Of a DNA stretch of 53,998 nucleotides, positions 23,973 to 33,653 are shown in pieces. The stretch spans positions 1 to 53,998 of the forward strand of contig JAZRKE010000083.1 of the NCBI GenBank assembly GCA_045646145.1, in the 5' to 3' direction. Below the pieces are notes generated by a model. That model saw only the letters and a program-made list of their open reading frames with translations, had not been told where the DNA came from and did no database searches. A program made the position numbers and the translations under genes. Origin of the DNA: SIG565 sp045646145 (GTDB lineage: Bacteria > Bacillota > Clostridia > Oscillospirales > Acutalibacteraceae). How positions within the stretch are numbered: the first letter of the stretch is position 1; each line of letters begins with the position of its first letter.

Positions 23973-25034
23973 ATGATTATTAAAAATATTGAAATTAAAA
24001 ATTTCAGGAATATTGAAAATATCTGTTTTTTTCCAAGCAGAGAAATAAATATAATAAGCGGAGAAAATGCACAAGGTAAAACAAATTTAATTGAAGCAAT
24101 TTGGTTTTTCACAGGTGCTAAAAGCTTCAGAGGAATAAATGATAGTGAAACTATAAAAAAAGAAACTGAAAAAGCTAATTTAAAATTAGAATTCTTATCT
24201 TCCTTAATTGAAAATACTGCAGAAATTGAAATTAAAGATAAAAAAAAAGCTAAATTAAACGGAAAAACACTTACTTCACCCACTTTTTTAGCAGGAAATT
24301 TTAATTGTGTTGTATTTTCTCCAGATGACCTTAATTTTGTTTCAGGTGCACCAAATTTAAGACGCAGATTTATAGATATAGCTATAGGTCAGCTTTATCC
24401 TAAATATATTGATATTCTCCGTGAATACACAAGAGCAGTAAAACAGAGAAATAATATATTAAAAGACAGTATAAAAGATGGTTCACTTATTTTTTTACTA
24501 GAAGATTTTGAAAAAATAATAGCAAAAGAAGGAAAAAAAATAATTGATTACCGAAAAAAATATATTGAATATTTAAAGCAAACAGCAACAGAAATTTATT
24601 CGGGAATTTCTGAACAAAAAGAAAAGTTATCGGTTGAATATCTTAGTACAGTAAAAGAAAATTTTGAAAATGAATTAAAAATTACCCGTGAAACCGATAA
24701 ATTCAGAGGTATTACAAGTATTGGACCTCATAGAGATGATATAATTTTTAAAATTAATAGTTTAACTGCAAGAGAGTTTGCTTCACAGGGACAAAAGAGA
24801 AGTATTGCTTTATCTATAAAACTTGCAGAAGCAGAAATAATAAAAAAAATTACAGATAAACAGCCGGTTATTTTACTTGATGATGTTATGAGTGAGCTTG
24901 ATAAAAGCCGACAAAATTATATTTTAAATAAAATAAAGGGAGTTCAGGTTTTTATTACCTGCTGTGATGAGGAAAATTTCAAAATTTTAAAAAATGGAAA
25001 TATTATAAGAATTAAAAACGGAGAAATAATTTAA
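23973..25034 (+). CDS. recF: DNA replication and repair protein RecF
   Basis: RecF is an SMC-like ATPase that helps RecOR load RecA at gaps. The 353-residue protein has Walker A GENAQGKT at 30-37, the ABC signature in FASQGQKRS and Walker B VILLDDVMSELD. The sequence is very rich in lysine, isoleucine and asparagine, reflecting the low GC of this segment. The ATG follows the yaaA stop with no gap. Its own stop overlaps the next ATG (TAATG). Confidence 0.97.
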   Translation: MIIKNIEIKNFRNIENICFFPSREINIISGENAQGKTNLIEAIWFFTGAKSFRGINDSETIKKETEKANLKLEFLSSLIENTAEIEIKDKKKAKLNGKTLTSPTFLAGNFNCVVFSPDDLNFVSGAPNLRRRFIDIAIGQLYPKYIDILREYTRAVKQRNNILKDSIKDGSLIFLLEDFEKIIAKEGKKIIDYRKKYIEYLKQTATEIYSGISEQKEKLSVEYLSTVKENFENELKITRETDKFRGITSIGPHRDDIIFKINSLTAREFASQGQKRSIALSIKLAEAEIIKKITDKQPVILLDDVMSELDKSRQNYILNKIKGVQVFITCCDEENFKILKNGNIIRIKNGEII

Positions 25035-25309
25035 TGTATTTACATTTAGGAAAAGACACCGTTATTAAAGAAAGTGATATTATAGGCATTTTTGACCTTG
25101 ATACTTCAACAGTTTCAAGACACACAAGAAAATACCTTAATATTGCAGAAAAGAAAAAAGAAACTGTAACTGTTAGTTATGAATTACCTAAATCTTTTGT
25201 GGTTTGCGCAAAACCAAAAAGTAAAAATAAAAAAATTTATATTTCTCAAATATCACCGTTTACATTACTTAAAAGAAGTGAAAACGTGTTTGCAGAAATA
25301 AAAGAATAG
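25034..25309 (+). CDS. remB: DUF370 protein RemB/YaaB
   Basis: The 91-residue protein is a DUF370 member, with GKDTVIKESDIIGIFDLDTSTVSRHTR at its N-terminus. In Bacillus, RemB (YaaB) lies at this same place between recF and gyrB and is linked to control of matrix genes together with RemA. Its role in clostridia is not established. A Shine-Dalgarno site for gyrB follows 15 bases on. Confidence 0.9.
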   Translation: MYLHLGKDTVIKESDIIGIFDLDTSTVSRHTRKYLNIAEKKKETVTVSYELPKSFVVCAKPKSKNKKIYISQISPFTLLKRSENVFAEIKE

Positions 25310-25324
25310 AAGAGGAAAGAGAAA

Positions 25325-27268
25325 ATGTCTGAAGAAATTAAAAGAACGGTAGTAACAGAAAATTACGATGAAAATTCAATTCAGGTATTAGAGGGTTTAG
25401 AGGCTGTACGAAAGAGACCGGGAATGTACATAGGCTCGACAGGTGAGAGAGGTCTCCACCATTTAGTTTATGAAATTGTGGATAACTCTATTGACGAAGC
25501 CCTTGCAGGCTATTGTGATAAAATAACGGTTGAACTTTTAGACGACGGAATTATACGCGTTACCGATAACGGACGAGGAATACCTGTTGGTATAAATGCG
25601 CAAAAAGGTATACCCACCGTTACGGTTGTTTTCACAATTCTTCATGCAGGCGGTAAATTTGGCGGTGGCGGATATAAGGTTTCAGGTGGACTTCACGGTG
25701 TTGGTGCATCGGTTGTAAATGCACTATCCTCATGGCTTGAAGTAAAGGTTTGTGATGGAGAGAATATCTATAAACAACGATATGAAAAGGGTAATATTGT
25801 AACCGACCTTGAAATTATAGGAAAGGGTACAAAAACCGGTACCACAGTTACATTTAAGCCTGACCCCACAATTTTTACCGATACTACCACATATGATTAT
25901 GATACATTACTTAACCGTTTGCGTGAGCAGTCTTTCCTTAATGCAGGTATAAGAATAGAACTTAAAGATAAAAGAACCGATATTTTTGAGCCCAGAGAGG
26001 ATGAATTCTATTATGAAGGCGGTATTCGCTCATATGTAGATTTCTTATTAAAGGGTATAAAGAAAGAAGCTCTTAACAGTGAGGTTATCTATTTATCTGG
26101 TGAAAAGCAGGATGAGTCGGCAGAAATTGCACTTATATGGTCGACTGCATATGATAATAAAATAATGTCATTTGCAAACACACTTCACACTATTGACGGT
26201 GGTACACACGAACAGGCATTCCGCCAGACAGTTGCAAGGGTTGTAAATAAATATGCTCATGATTTCAAAAAACTTAAGGTTGATTCAGATAACCTTAAGG
26301 GTGAGGATATAATGGAGGGCTTGGTTGCAGTTGTTTCGGTTAAACTAAGCGATGCTCAGTTTGAAAGTCAGACAAAAGCAAAGCTCGGTAATACGTCAAT
26401 CGGTACACTTGTAAGAAATATTGTAAACGATAAACTATATCAGTATTTAGAGGAGCATCCGGCAGAAGCAAAGATAATTATTGAAAAAGCTATTGCTGCT
26501 TCAAACGCACGCGAAGCCGCACAGAAAGCAAGAGATGCTTCAAGAAATAAGGCAGGTATAGGCGGAAAATCAAGAATGCCCGAAAAACTGACCGACTGTA
26601 TATCAAATGATGCCACAAAAACCGAAATATTTATAGTTGAGGGAGATAGTGCAGGAGGCTCAGCAGTAGAAGGCAGAAACTCTACTTATCAGGCAATTCT
26701 CCCACTTTGGGGAAAAATGCTTAACGTTGAAAAAGCACGGGACGATAAGGTTTACGGAAACGATAAATTAACACCCGTTATTGTAGCACTTGGTACAGGG
26801 ATTGGCGAAAATTTTGATATTGAAAAGCTTCGCTATGATAAAATTGTTATTATGGCCGATGCCGATGTTGATGGAAGCCACATCAGAACTCTTTTACTCA
26901 CATTTTTCTTCCGCTATATGCCCGAGCTTATTGAAACAGGACATATTTATTTAGCACAGCCGCCGCTTTACCGTATATCAAAGGGTAAAAAGCATTTTGA
27001 CGCTTTTACAGATGAGGAAAAAGCGAAATATATAGAAGAACTCGGTGGCAGCGCAGATGTTCAGCGTTATAAAGGTCTTGGTGAAATGGACCCTGATCAG
27101 CTTTGGGAGACAACATTAAATCCTGAAGTAAGAACAATGTTAAGAGTTACTATGAACGATGCTGCCTTAGCAGATGAAACCTTTACAATGCTTATGGGTG
27201 AAGAGGTAGAGCCGAGAAAGCAGTTTATTGAAGAAAACGCAGTTTTTGCGACAGATTTGGATATTTAA
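25325..27268 (+). CDS. gyrB: DNA gyrase subunit B
   Basis: GyrB is the ATPase half of gyrase. The 647-residue protein has the GHKL ATPase site (DNSIDEAL, DNGRGIP, GLHGVGASVVNALS), the transducer domain, and the TOPRIM domain with EGDSAGGSA and the acidic DADVDGSHI motif. It ends with the conserved MGEEVEPRKQFIEENA. RBS AGAGGAAAG precedes the ATG. gyrA follows after 18 bases. Confidence 0.98.
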   Translation: MSEEIKRTVVTENYDENSIQVLEGLEAVRKRPGMYIGSTGERGLHHLVYEIVDNSIDEALAGYCDKITVELLDDGIIRVTDNGRGIPVGINAQKGIPTVTVVFTILHAGGKFGGGGYKVSGGLHGVGASVVNALSSWLEVKVCDGENIYKQRYEKGNIVTDLEIIGKGTKTGTTVTFKPDPTIFTDTTTYDYDTLLNRLREQSFLNAGIRIELKDKRTDIFEPREDEFYYEGGIRSYVDFLLKGIKKEALNSEVIYLSGEKQDESAEIALIWSTAYDNKIMSFANTLHTIDGGTHEQAFRQTVARVVNKYAHDFKKLKVDSDNLKGEDIMEGLVAVVSVKLSDAQFESQTKAKLGNTSIGTLVRNIVNDKLYQYLEEHPAEAKIIIEKAIAASNAREAAQKARDASRNKAGIGGKSRMPEKLTDCISNDATKTEIFIVEGDSAGGSAVEGRNSTYQAILPLWGKMLNVEKARDDKVYGNDKLTPVIVALGTGIGENFDIEKLRYDKIVIMADADVDGSHIRTLLLTFFFRYMPELIETGHIYLAQPPLYRISKGKKHFDAFTDEEKAKYIEELGGSADVQRYKGLGEMDPDQLWETTLNPEVRTMLRVTMNDAALADETFTMLMGEEVEPRKQFIEENAVFATDLDI

Positions 27269-27286
27269 AGAAAGGGGAGTGCTAAA

Positions 27287-29830
27287 ATGGCTAAACAGGA
27301 AAAGGTTTACTGGCCGGAAAACAGTGATACAAATATTGTTCCGGTTGAAATAGTAGATGAAGTTAAAAGCAGTATGCTGCAGTACGGAATGAGTGTGCTT
27401 GTGGGCCGCGCGCTGCCCGATGTGAGAGATGGATTAAAACCTGTTCATCGACGCATACTTTATACCATGTATGAAAACGGATTAACACCCGATAAGGCAT
27501 ACCGAAAATGTGCCGACACTGTAGGTTCGGTGCTGGGACGTTACCATCCGCACGGAGATAGTTCTGTTTATGATGCTATGGTGCGTATGGCACAGGATTT
27601 TTCTCTTCGTTATCCGCTTATTGACGGGCACGGAAATTTTGGTAACATAGACGGTTACCCTGCCGCCGCATACCGTTACACCGAGTCAAAAATGAATCGA
27701 CTTTCCCTCAATATGCTCGATGATATTGATAAGGACACGGTTGATTTTACACCTAACTATGATGACCGCTTAAAAGAACCCACAGTTTTACCTGTTCGTT
27801 TTCCGCAGTTACTTGTTAACGGCTCTAGCGGTATTGCTTTTGGTATGGCAACCGAAATTCCGCCCCACAACTTAGCCGAGGTTATTGACGGTATGTGCTG
27901 TCTTATAGATAACCCTGAGGCTGAACTTGAGGAAATTTGCCAGTATATTAAAGGACCTGACTTCCCCACGGGCGGAATTATTATGGGCAGAAGCGGTATC
28001 CGCGCCGCATATGCTACGGGTAAGGGCAGAATAATAGTAAGAGGTAAAGCCGAAATAGAGAAAAAGGATAATGGTAAATTCCGCATTATTATTACCGAGA
28101 TTCCCTATAAAGTTAAGAAAAAGGACCTTGTTAAGAAAATTTACGATTTAGCGGCAGATAAGCGAATTGAGGGCATTGACGATGTCGTTGACTATTCCTC
28201 AAAGCGTGATGGCGGTATAAGAATTGTAGTTGATATAAAGAGGGACGCCAACCCACAGGTTGTGCTTAATAAACTTTATTCCTACACCGAACTTCAGACC
28301 ACCTTCGGTGCTAACCTTATTGCTATTGTAAACGGTAAGCCGCAAATTTTAACACTAAAAGAGATGCTACAGAACAGTATCGATTTCCAGTGTGAAATAA
28401 TAGAGCGCAGAACTCGTTTTGATATGAATAAGGCGCGTGAACGCGCACATATTTTAGAGGCTCTCAAAAAGGCAATAGATTTTATTGATGAGGTAATTTC
28501 AATTATCCGCACATCTAAAACCATTCCCGAATCTAAGGAGAGACTTGCGGAGCGCTTCGGTTTTGACGATGTTCAGACTACCGCTATTGTTCAGATGCAG
28601 CTCGGAAAACTCGCAGGACTTGAAAAACAGAAAATTGAGGATGAACTAAAAGAAAAACTCGATTTTATTAAGAAATGTGAAGAAATTCTTGCCGATCACA
28701 AAAAAGTTCTTGATATTGTTAAGACCGATTCCTTAAATCTTCGTGATAAATTCAGCGATGACAGAAGAACCGAGATTACAGCCGTTTCGGGTGAGGTTGA
28801 TATTGAGGACCTTATTCCGCGTGAACAGGTGGTTCTTACTAAAACCCAGAACGGTTACATTAAACGTATGCCGAGTGATGAATATGAGGTGCAGAACCGC
28901 GGCGGTAGAGGTATTCGCGGTATGACAACAAGGGAAGATGACATAGTTGAGAGTATGTTTATCTGCTCTTCACACGATAATGTGTTAATGCTGTCCACTC
29001 TCGGCAGAGTTTATAAACTTAAAGCATATGAAATTCCTGAGGGAAGCCGTACTTCAAAGGGTATGAATATTGTAAATATTCTGCCGCTTATGGAAAACGA
29101 ACGAATTTGCGGAATTCTGCCCTGCAACGAGATGGACCAAAACCACTATTTAGTTGTTGTAACTAAGAACGGTACAATTAAAAGAACAAGTCTTGATAAC
29201 TATCTTAACATCCGAAAGACAGGAATTATCGCAATTTCTCTTGAAGAGGGCGACCAAATGGCATTTGCTGCAATAACTAACGGAGAAAACGAGCTCATTA
29301 TTGCAACGAAGAAGGGTATGGCTATTCATTTTGATGAAAACGATGCTCGTCCTATGGGTCGCTCGGCCCACGGTGTTCGCGCAATTAAACTGCGCGAGGG
29401 CGATGAGGTTGTGGCGATGAGTGTTTGCAGTGAAAATACCGTTTTACTTACCGTTACCGAAACAGGCTACGGAAGAAAGAGTAATATAGCAGATTACCGT
29501 CTGCAGTCGCGCGCAGGTAAAGGTATTACCAACTATCGCACCGATAAGTACGGCGATGTTGCTGCTGTTTTAGAGGTAACCGATGACGATGATATAATTA
29601 TGATAGCATCAGACGGTGTTATTATACGTGTTCCCGTAGCGCAGATCAGCACCTTCTCGCGACCCGCAAAGGGTGTAAGGGTTAAAAAGGTAACTGAAGG
29701 TGTTAAAATACTGTCTGTTGTTGTGAGTGAGCACAACGAGGAAGAAATTACCGATGTTCCCGAAACGGCAGATATTGATGCTGCATCGGTAGAATCTGAG
29801 GAAATAGATACTGAAGCGACAGAGGAGTAA
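27287..29830 (+). CDS. gyrA: DNA gyrase subunit A
   Basis: GyrA cuts and rejoins DNA during supercoiling. The 847-residue protein has the catalytic Tyr131 in AAYRYTE. The quinolone-determining region HPHGDSSVYDAMV keeps Ser92 and Asp96, matching the wild-type Ser83 and Asp87 of Escherichia coli. The C-terminal beta-propeller contains a GyrA-box-like NRGGRGI. The C-terminus is acidic. It ends the dnaN-gyrA run, and the following CPBP gene takes its ribosome binding site from the last gyrA codons. Confidence 0.98.
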   Translation: MAKQEKVYWPENSDTNIVPVEIVDEVKSSMLQYGMSVLVGRALPDVRDGLKPVHRRILYTMYENGLTPDKAYRKCADTVGSVLGRYHPHGDSSVYDAMVRMAQDFSLRYPLIDGHGNFGNIDGYPAAAYRYTESKMNRLSLNMLDDIDKDTVDFTPNYDDRLKEPTVLPVRFPQLLVNGSSGIAFGMATEIPPHNLAEVIDGMCCLIDNPEAELEEICQYIKGPDFPTGGIIMGRSGIRAAYATGKGRIIVRGKAEIEKKDNGKFRIIITEIPYKVKKKDLVKKIYDLAADKRIEGIDDVVDYSSKRDGGIRIVVDIKRDANPQVVLNKLYSYTELQTTFGANLIAIVNGKPQILTLKEMLQNSIDFQCEIIERRTRFDMNKARERAHILEALKKAIDFIDEVISIIRTSKTIPESKERLAERFGFDDVQTTAIVQMQLGKLAGLEKQKIEDELKEKLDFIKKCEEILADHKKVLDIVKTDSLNLRDKFSDDRRTEITAVSGEVDIEDLIPREQVVLTKTQNGYIKRMPSDEYEVQNRGGRGIRGMTTREDDIVESMFICSSHDNVLMLSTLGRVYKLKAYEIPEGSRTSKGMNIVNILPLMENERICGILPCNEMDQNHYLVVVTKNGTIKRTSLDNYLNIRKTGIIAISLEEGDQMAFAAITNGENELIIATKKGMAIHFDENDARPMGRSAHGVRAIKLREGDEVVAMSVCSENTVLLTVTETGYGRKSNIADYRLQSRAGKGITNYRTDKYGDVAAVLEVTDDDDIIMIASDGVIIRVPVAQISTFSRPAKGVRVKKVTEGVKILSVVVSEHNEEEITDVPETADIDAASVESEEIDTEATEE

Positions 29831-29835
29831 TTTTA

Positions 29836-30822
29836 GTGTCGGAATATTTTGATTATAATGGATTTGAGGAGATTTCGCCTGAAATTATAGAAAAACAAAA
29901 GCTACGCCGCAGCGCTAATGCCTGCGGCTTGGGACTTATTACACTTTTTGCCGTTATGTATTTTTGGTCCTTTGTCTACTTTAGAATGACCGTTATATTC
30001 GGGATACCCGTTAAAGAAGCTCTGAATATAGCTACCGACCCATTTTCTTCACAGCTTATCGGTATTGTGGTATCCGCAATAATGGTAGTTTTACCGTTTT
30101 TTGTGGTAGCATTAAGCATGGGACTTAAATTTTCAACCGACATTTCCTTTAAAAAGGTGGAAAATGGGCTTTTCTTGCCCTGTCTGTTTTTTGGTATTGG
30201 AATATGCTTGTTTTCGAGTTTTTCCGTAGCTTATGGCGGACAGCTTTTTACAATTTTCGGCATTGAATTTCCAAGTCCGGAAACAATTTTCCCAAAAGGC
30301 ATCTTTGGAATAACATTGTCGATAATTTCCACAGCATTTTTTCCTGCGTTTTTAGAGGAATTAGCCCTCAGAGGCTTTGTTTTAGGTTTATTAAGGCGTT
30401 TTGGTAATACCTTTGCCATAGTTTGCTCAGCGGTGGTATTCGGTGTTATGCATGCCAACGCCGATCAGATTGTGTTTGCATTTTTGGTAGGTCTTGTTTT
30501 AGGCTTTATAGCGGTAAAAACCGACTCTATCTGGTGCGCTATAGCGGTGCATTTTGCAAACAACTTAATTTCAGTAACACTTTCGTACCTATCGGTTGAG
30601 GAAGAATTGTTATCTTCTCTGCTTTTAGTGGTTTTATTTACTGTTTTAGCACTGTTGTGCGTGTTGGCTGTGATTGCTTTGCAGAAAAGAAAACCTGACT
30701 TTTTCAAAATAGAAGAAGTTTCAAAAACACCCAATTCGCAAAAAATCAGGTGGTTTTTAACAACGCCCACCATTATTATAAGCATTATAATTTCATTATT
30801 AATTGCATTTTTTGTGCGATAA
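29836..30822 (+). CDS. CPBP-family intramembrane metalloprotease
   Basis: The 328-residue protein has about eight membrane helices and the three CPBP (Abi/CAAX protease) motifs: EELALR in FLEELALRGF, the histidine in VMHANAD, and HFANN. These glutamates and histidines would bind the catalytic zinc. Bacterial members cleave membrane peptides, and some protect against bacteriocins. The substrate here is unknown. The start is GTG at 29836 with AGAGGAG upstream. It is probably read through from gyrA and ends at a terminator. Confidence 0.85.
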   Translation: MSEYFDYNGFEEISPEIIEKQKLRRSANACGLGLITLFAVMYFWSFVYFRMTVIFGIPVKEALNIATDPFSSQLIGIVVSAIMVVLPFFVVALSMGLKFSTDISFKKVENGLFLPCLFFGIGICLFSSFSVAYGGQLFTIFGIEFPSPETIFPKGIFGITLSIISTAFFPAFLEELALRGFVLGLLRRFGNTFAIVCSAVVFGVMHANADQIVFAFLVGLVLGFIAVKTDSIWCAIAVHFANNLISVTLSYLSVEEELLSSLLLVVLFTVLALLCVLAVIALQKRKPDFFKIEEVSKTPNSQKIRWFLTTPTIIISIIISLLIAFFVR

Positions 30823-30828
30823 AATAAT

Positions 30829-30853
30829 AAAAAGGTGCTCTGTGCACCTTTTT
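30829..30853 (+). terminator. Intrinsic terminator between the CPBP gene and tadA
   Basis: AAAAAGGTGC (30829-30838) pairs with GCACCTTTTT (30844-30853) across a 5-base loop, followed by ATTTT. It lies only 15 bases before the tadA start, leaving no room for a promoter in between. Confidence 0.75.
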
Positions 30854-30868
30854 ATTTTAGGAGTTTTT

Positions 30869-31309
30869 ATGGATAGAAAATTTATGGATTTAGCACTAAT
30901 TCAAGCTAAAAAAGCAATGCTTGACGGAGATGTGCCCGTAGGGGCTGTTGTTGTTAAGGATGGCGAAATATTAGGTGTGGGCAGAAATCGCAGAGAAAAA
31001 GATAATAATGCGGTTGCACACGCTGAAATTCTCGCAATTCAAGAGGCTTGCCGCACTTTGGGCGACTGGCGTCTTGACGGTTGTGAATTATATGTTACCC
31101 TTGAGCCCTGCCCTATGTGTAGTGGGGCTATAATAAACGCAAGAATAAAGACTGTAATTTTTGGCGCCTATGATACAAAGGCAGGTTCTTTAGGCTCGGT
31201 TGCCAACTTTATAAATCTGCCCTATTCCTTTACACCTGAGGTTTACGGGGGCATTTGTGAAAATGAGTGCCGAGAAATTCTAACAGAGTTTTTTAAAGGG
31301 ATACGGTAA
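30869..31309 (+). CDS. tadA: tRNA-specific adenosine deaminase TadA
   Basis: TadA deaminates A34 of tRNA-Arg(ACG) to inosine. From ATG 30869 the protein has 146 residues, the normal TadA length, with the zinc and proton-shuttle motif HAE (51-53) and PCPMC (80-84). An upstream ATG at 30803 would start inside the terminator and CPBP gene and add 22 unrelated residues, so it is rejected; AGGAG (30859-30863) supports the shorter start. The next gene overlaps the stop codon by one base. Confidence 0.92.
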   Translation: MDRKFMDLALIQAKKAMLDGDVPVGAVVVKDGEILGVGRNRREKDNNAVAHAEILAIQEACRTLGDWRLDGCELYVTLEPCPMCSGAIINARIKTVIFGAYDTKAGSLGSVANFINLPYSFTPEVYGGICENECREILTEFFKGIR

Positions 31310-32088
31310 TGAAGGAGAAAATAGGGGAAATCTTAAAATGCGCCGATATTCGTGAGTGGAGAGTCGCTGATTTTAAGAGTGTGGAAAATTCTTTACTCGA
31401 GTGCAGAGCTAAAAGCAGAATACCCGATGGTGCTCGGAGTATAATTATGGCAGCCTTTCCCTATAAGGTAGAGAATGCACCACCTACAAACATCAGTCGC
31501 TATGCCGCTGTGCCCGATTATCACGAGGTATGTGGCAGAATGCTTAAAAAAGCAACAGAGATGTTATCGGCGGAGTTTCAAAATTATAGGTTTGAGTATT
31601 TTTTAGATAATTCACCCATACCTGAGGTAGCCACCGCTAGTGCTTGCGGCTTGGGTTGTTTAGGCAAAAACGGACTTTTAATTCATAAAAAGTACGGTTC
31701 TTACGTTTTTTTAGGTGAAATTATTACTGATTTAAAAATTGATGCCGAAGAGACTCACGAAAAGTGTCTTGATTGTGGACGTTGCATTTCCGCTTGTGAT
31801 AACATAACCTCAAAAGAAAACTGTCTATCGGCTGTAAACCAGCAAAAAAAGGCTTTGACCCATGTGCAGATGCAGCGCATAAAGGAGTCGGGTAGCTGTT
31901 GGGGTTGTGATAAATGTGCCGAAGTTTGCCCAATGAATGAAAACAGTGAAAAAACCTACATAAAAGAATTTTTAGAGGGCTATAGAAATGAATTCACTTT
32001 GTCCGAAAACCGTGAGGGCAGAGCTTATAATTGGCGCGGCAAAGAGGTAATAGAGCGCAATTATAGAATTATTAAGGGCTCTAATTAA
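31309..32088 (+). CDS. Short epoxyqueuosine reductase (QueG)-like iron-sulfur protein
   Basis: The 259-residue protein follows the QueG pattern: ISRYAAVPDYH, FLDNSPIPEV (with the aspartate of the QueG active site), GLGCLGKNGLLI and FLGEIITDL, then two 4Fe-4S cluster motifs (CLDCGRCISAC and CWGCDKCAEVCP). QueG reduces epoxyqueuosine to queuosine in tRNA using cobalamin. Typical QueG is about 370 residues and ends in HEAT-like repeats that bind tRNA, which this protein lacks. The overlap with tadA suggests tRNA modification, but a different substrate is possible. Confidence 0.7.
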   Translation: MKEKIGEILKCADIREWRVADFKSVENSLLECRAKSRIPDGARSIIMAAFPYKVENAPPTNISRYAAVPDYHEVCGRMLKKATEMLSAEFQNYRFEYFLDNSPIPEVATASACGLGCLGKNGLLIHKKYGSYVFLGEIITDLKIDAEETHEKCLDCGRCISACDNITSKENCLSAVNQQKKALTHVQMQRIKESGSCWGCDKCAEVCPMNENSEKTYIKEFLEGYRNEFTLSENREGRAYNWRGKEVIERNYRIIKGSN

Positions 32089-33577
32089 ATTCATTTCTTT
32101 TAATAACACCGAGGGTGTATAGCAAAACTCCATAAAGCGAGAGCGATAAGACACAAAAAATTATAATTTTAATTATAGGCAGCAATGTAAATGTGCTAAA
32201 AATACAATTAAGCACAAAGCAGACTGCCAGGCCGACAAATGTGGGCAAAATTAAAAAATCAAGATATCTAATTTTTAGTTTTGCGGTTATAACGAGCATA
32301 CGAAAATGCAAAACCGCCGTAAAAATATTACTTAAATACATAATAAATATGAAGCCGTTTAAGGCAAAACGGGGCAGAATTAAGAATATAAGCAAAAGTC
32401 GGATACCGGAATCTGCTACCGAATATCGAAAGGTAACAGCTTGCTTATCAAGTCCTTTTAGCATACCGTCGGCAATGCTGTCAATATACATAAGCGGGGT
32501 TAAGGGGGCCAACCATTTCACAAAGGTGCCAATGGTGGCATCGTTATAGAGAAGAATTCCCAGTTCTTCACCGCAAAACCAAAAAATAAAACCCACTATA
32601 AGAGATATAAGGGTTGTAATTTTAAGGGCGGCAAAAACCGTGCTCTTTAGAAGTGTTTGGTTTTTTCTTGCCTTAGCCTCGGAGATTTCGGGAATAAGAA
32701 GCAGAGATACTGCGCTCAGAACTGCCGAGGGAAAAAGTATAAGAGGCAGAGCCATACCTTTAATTATACCAAAGCCTGATAAAGCCGCATTAGTAGTCAT
32801 ACCCCCAAGCACCAAAAGACGTGGCACAGCAGTGCTTTCTGCCGTTCGCAAAAAGGTGCTTAAATATCTGCCTGAGGTTATAGGGATGCTTATATTAAGC
32901 AGTTTTTTTGTGATATTGTTGCCGTGCTCTGAAGTTGAAGTTATACCCTTTAAATCAAAAAGATACATAATATACAAGAGCGCACTTGCTACCGCCTCTG
33001 CTGCGGCATCGCCTATAACTATAGCTACGGTAGCCGTTGTAACGTTGATTTCAGGGTTAATTAAAATAAGCGCTGCTGTAACAGCTATTCTGACTACCTG
33101 CTCGGTTATCTGCGATACGCTTGAGCCCATTGCTTTGCGCCGTGCGATAAAATAACCGCGAAAGCACGAGCAAAGACCAATAAAAATTAGTCCTACCGAT
33201 AAAATTTTTACAGGTGTGGCAGCTCTGGCGTCATTAATAAAATAAATCGATATTAAATCGGAACCGAAAAACATTACTGTGAAGCATATTGCGGCCGCAA
33301 TCATGGTAAGTGTTATACCTTTTGATACAATTTTTTTAACTCCGCCACCGGATATGGCGAGCTCGTCGGTTACAAGACGGGTTACGGCGGTGCTAAGTCC
33401 TGATGAAGCAAAGGAAGACACACATATATATACCGACATTATTATTTGGTAAAGTCCTATTGCCTCGCTGCCAACCTTTGCTGATAGCCAGATTTTAAAA
33501 ATCATACCCACAAATCTTAAAATCAAAGAGGTTATGGTTAAAATAGCGGTGTTTTTAATAAAAATTACTCGTTTCAT
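32081..33577 (-). CDS. SpoVB-like lipid/oligosaccharide flippase (MOP superfamily)
   Basis: The 498-residue protein has about 14 membrane helices and the pattern of the MurJ/SpoVB/Wzx group, starting with the amphipathic FIKNTAILTITSLILRFVGMIFKIWLSAKVG and an N-terminal GLYQ. SpoVB-type flippases are needed for spore cortex synthesis, probably moving lipid II. Here it stands alone, convergent with the QueG-like gene (8-base overlap) and divergent from rarA. The start has no clear ribosome binding site. Whether it is SpoVB or a vegetative flippase cannot be told. Confidence 0.78.
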   Translation of the reverse strand: MKRVIFIKNTAILTITSLILRFVGMIFKIWLSAKVGSEAIGLYQIIMSVYICVSSFASSGLSTAVTRLVTDELAISGGGVKKIVSKGITLTMIAAAICFTVMFFGSDLISIYFINDARAATPVKILSVGLIFIGLCSCFRGYFIARRKAMGSSVSQITEQVVRIAVTAALILINPEINVTTATVAIVIGDAAAEAVASALLYIMYLFDLKGITSTSEHGNNITKKLLNISIPITSGRYLSTFLRTAESTAVPRLLVLGGMTTNAALSGFGIIKGMALPLILFPSAVLSAVSLLLIPEISEAKARKNQTLLKSTVFAALKITTLISLIVGFIFWFCGEELGILLYNDATIGTFVKWLAPLTPLMYIDSIADGMLKGLDKQAVTFRYSVADSGIRLLLIFLILPRFALNGFIFIMYLSNIFTAVLHFRMLVITAKLKIRYLDFLILPTFVGLAVCFVLNCIFSTFTLLPIIKIIIFCVLSLSLYGVLLYTLGVIKRNEFN

Positions 33578-33582
33578 AGTAA

Positions 33583-33611
33583 AATCTATGATTTTTTAAG
33601 CGTTTATATTA
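33583..33611 (-). promoter_or_regulatory. Possible SigE-type promoter of the SpoVB-like gene
   Basis: On the minus strand TAATATA and CATAGATT are 14 bases apart, each near the SigE -35 (KMATATT) and -10 (CATACAHT). The predicted transcript would start almost at the ATG, giving a leaderless message, which would fit the missing ribosome binding site. The evidence is only sequence similarity. Confidence 0.3.
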
Positions 33612-33653
33612 ATATAACTTTTAAATTAATAATATTTTTAAGGAGGGCGGCTT

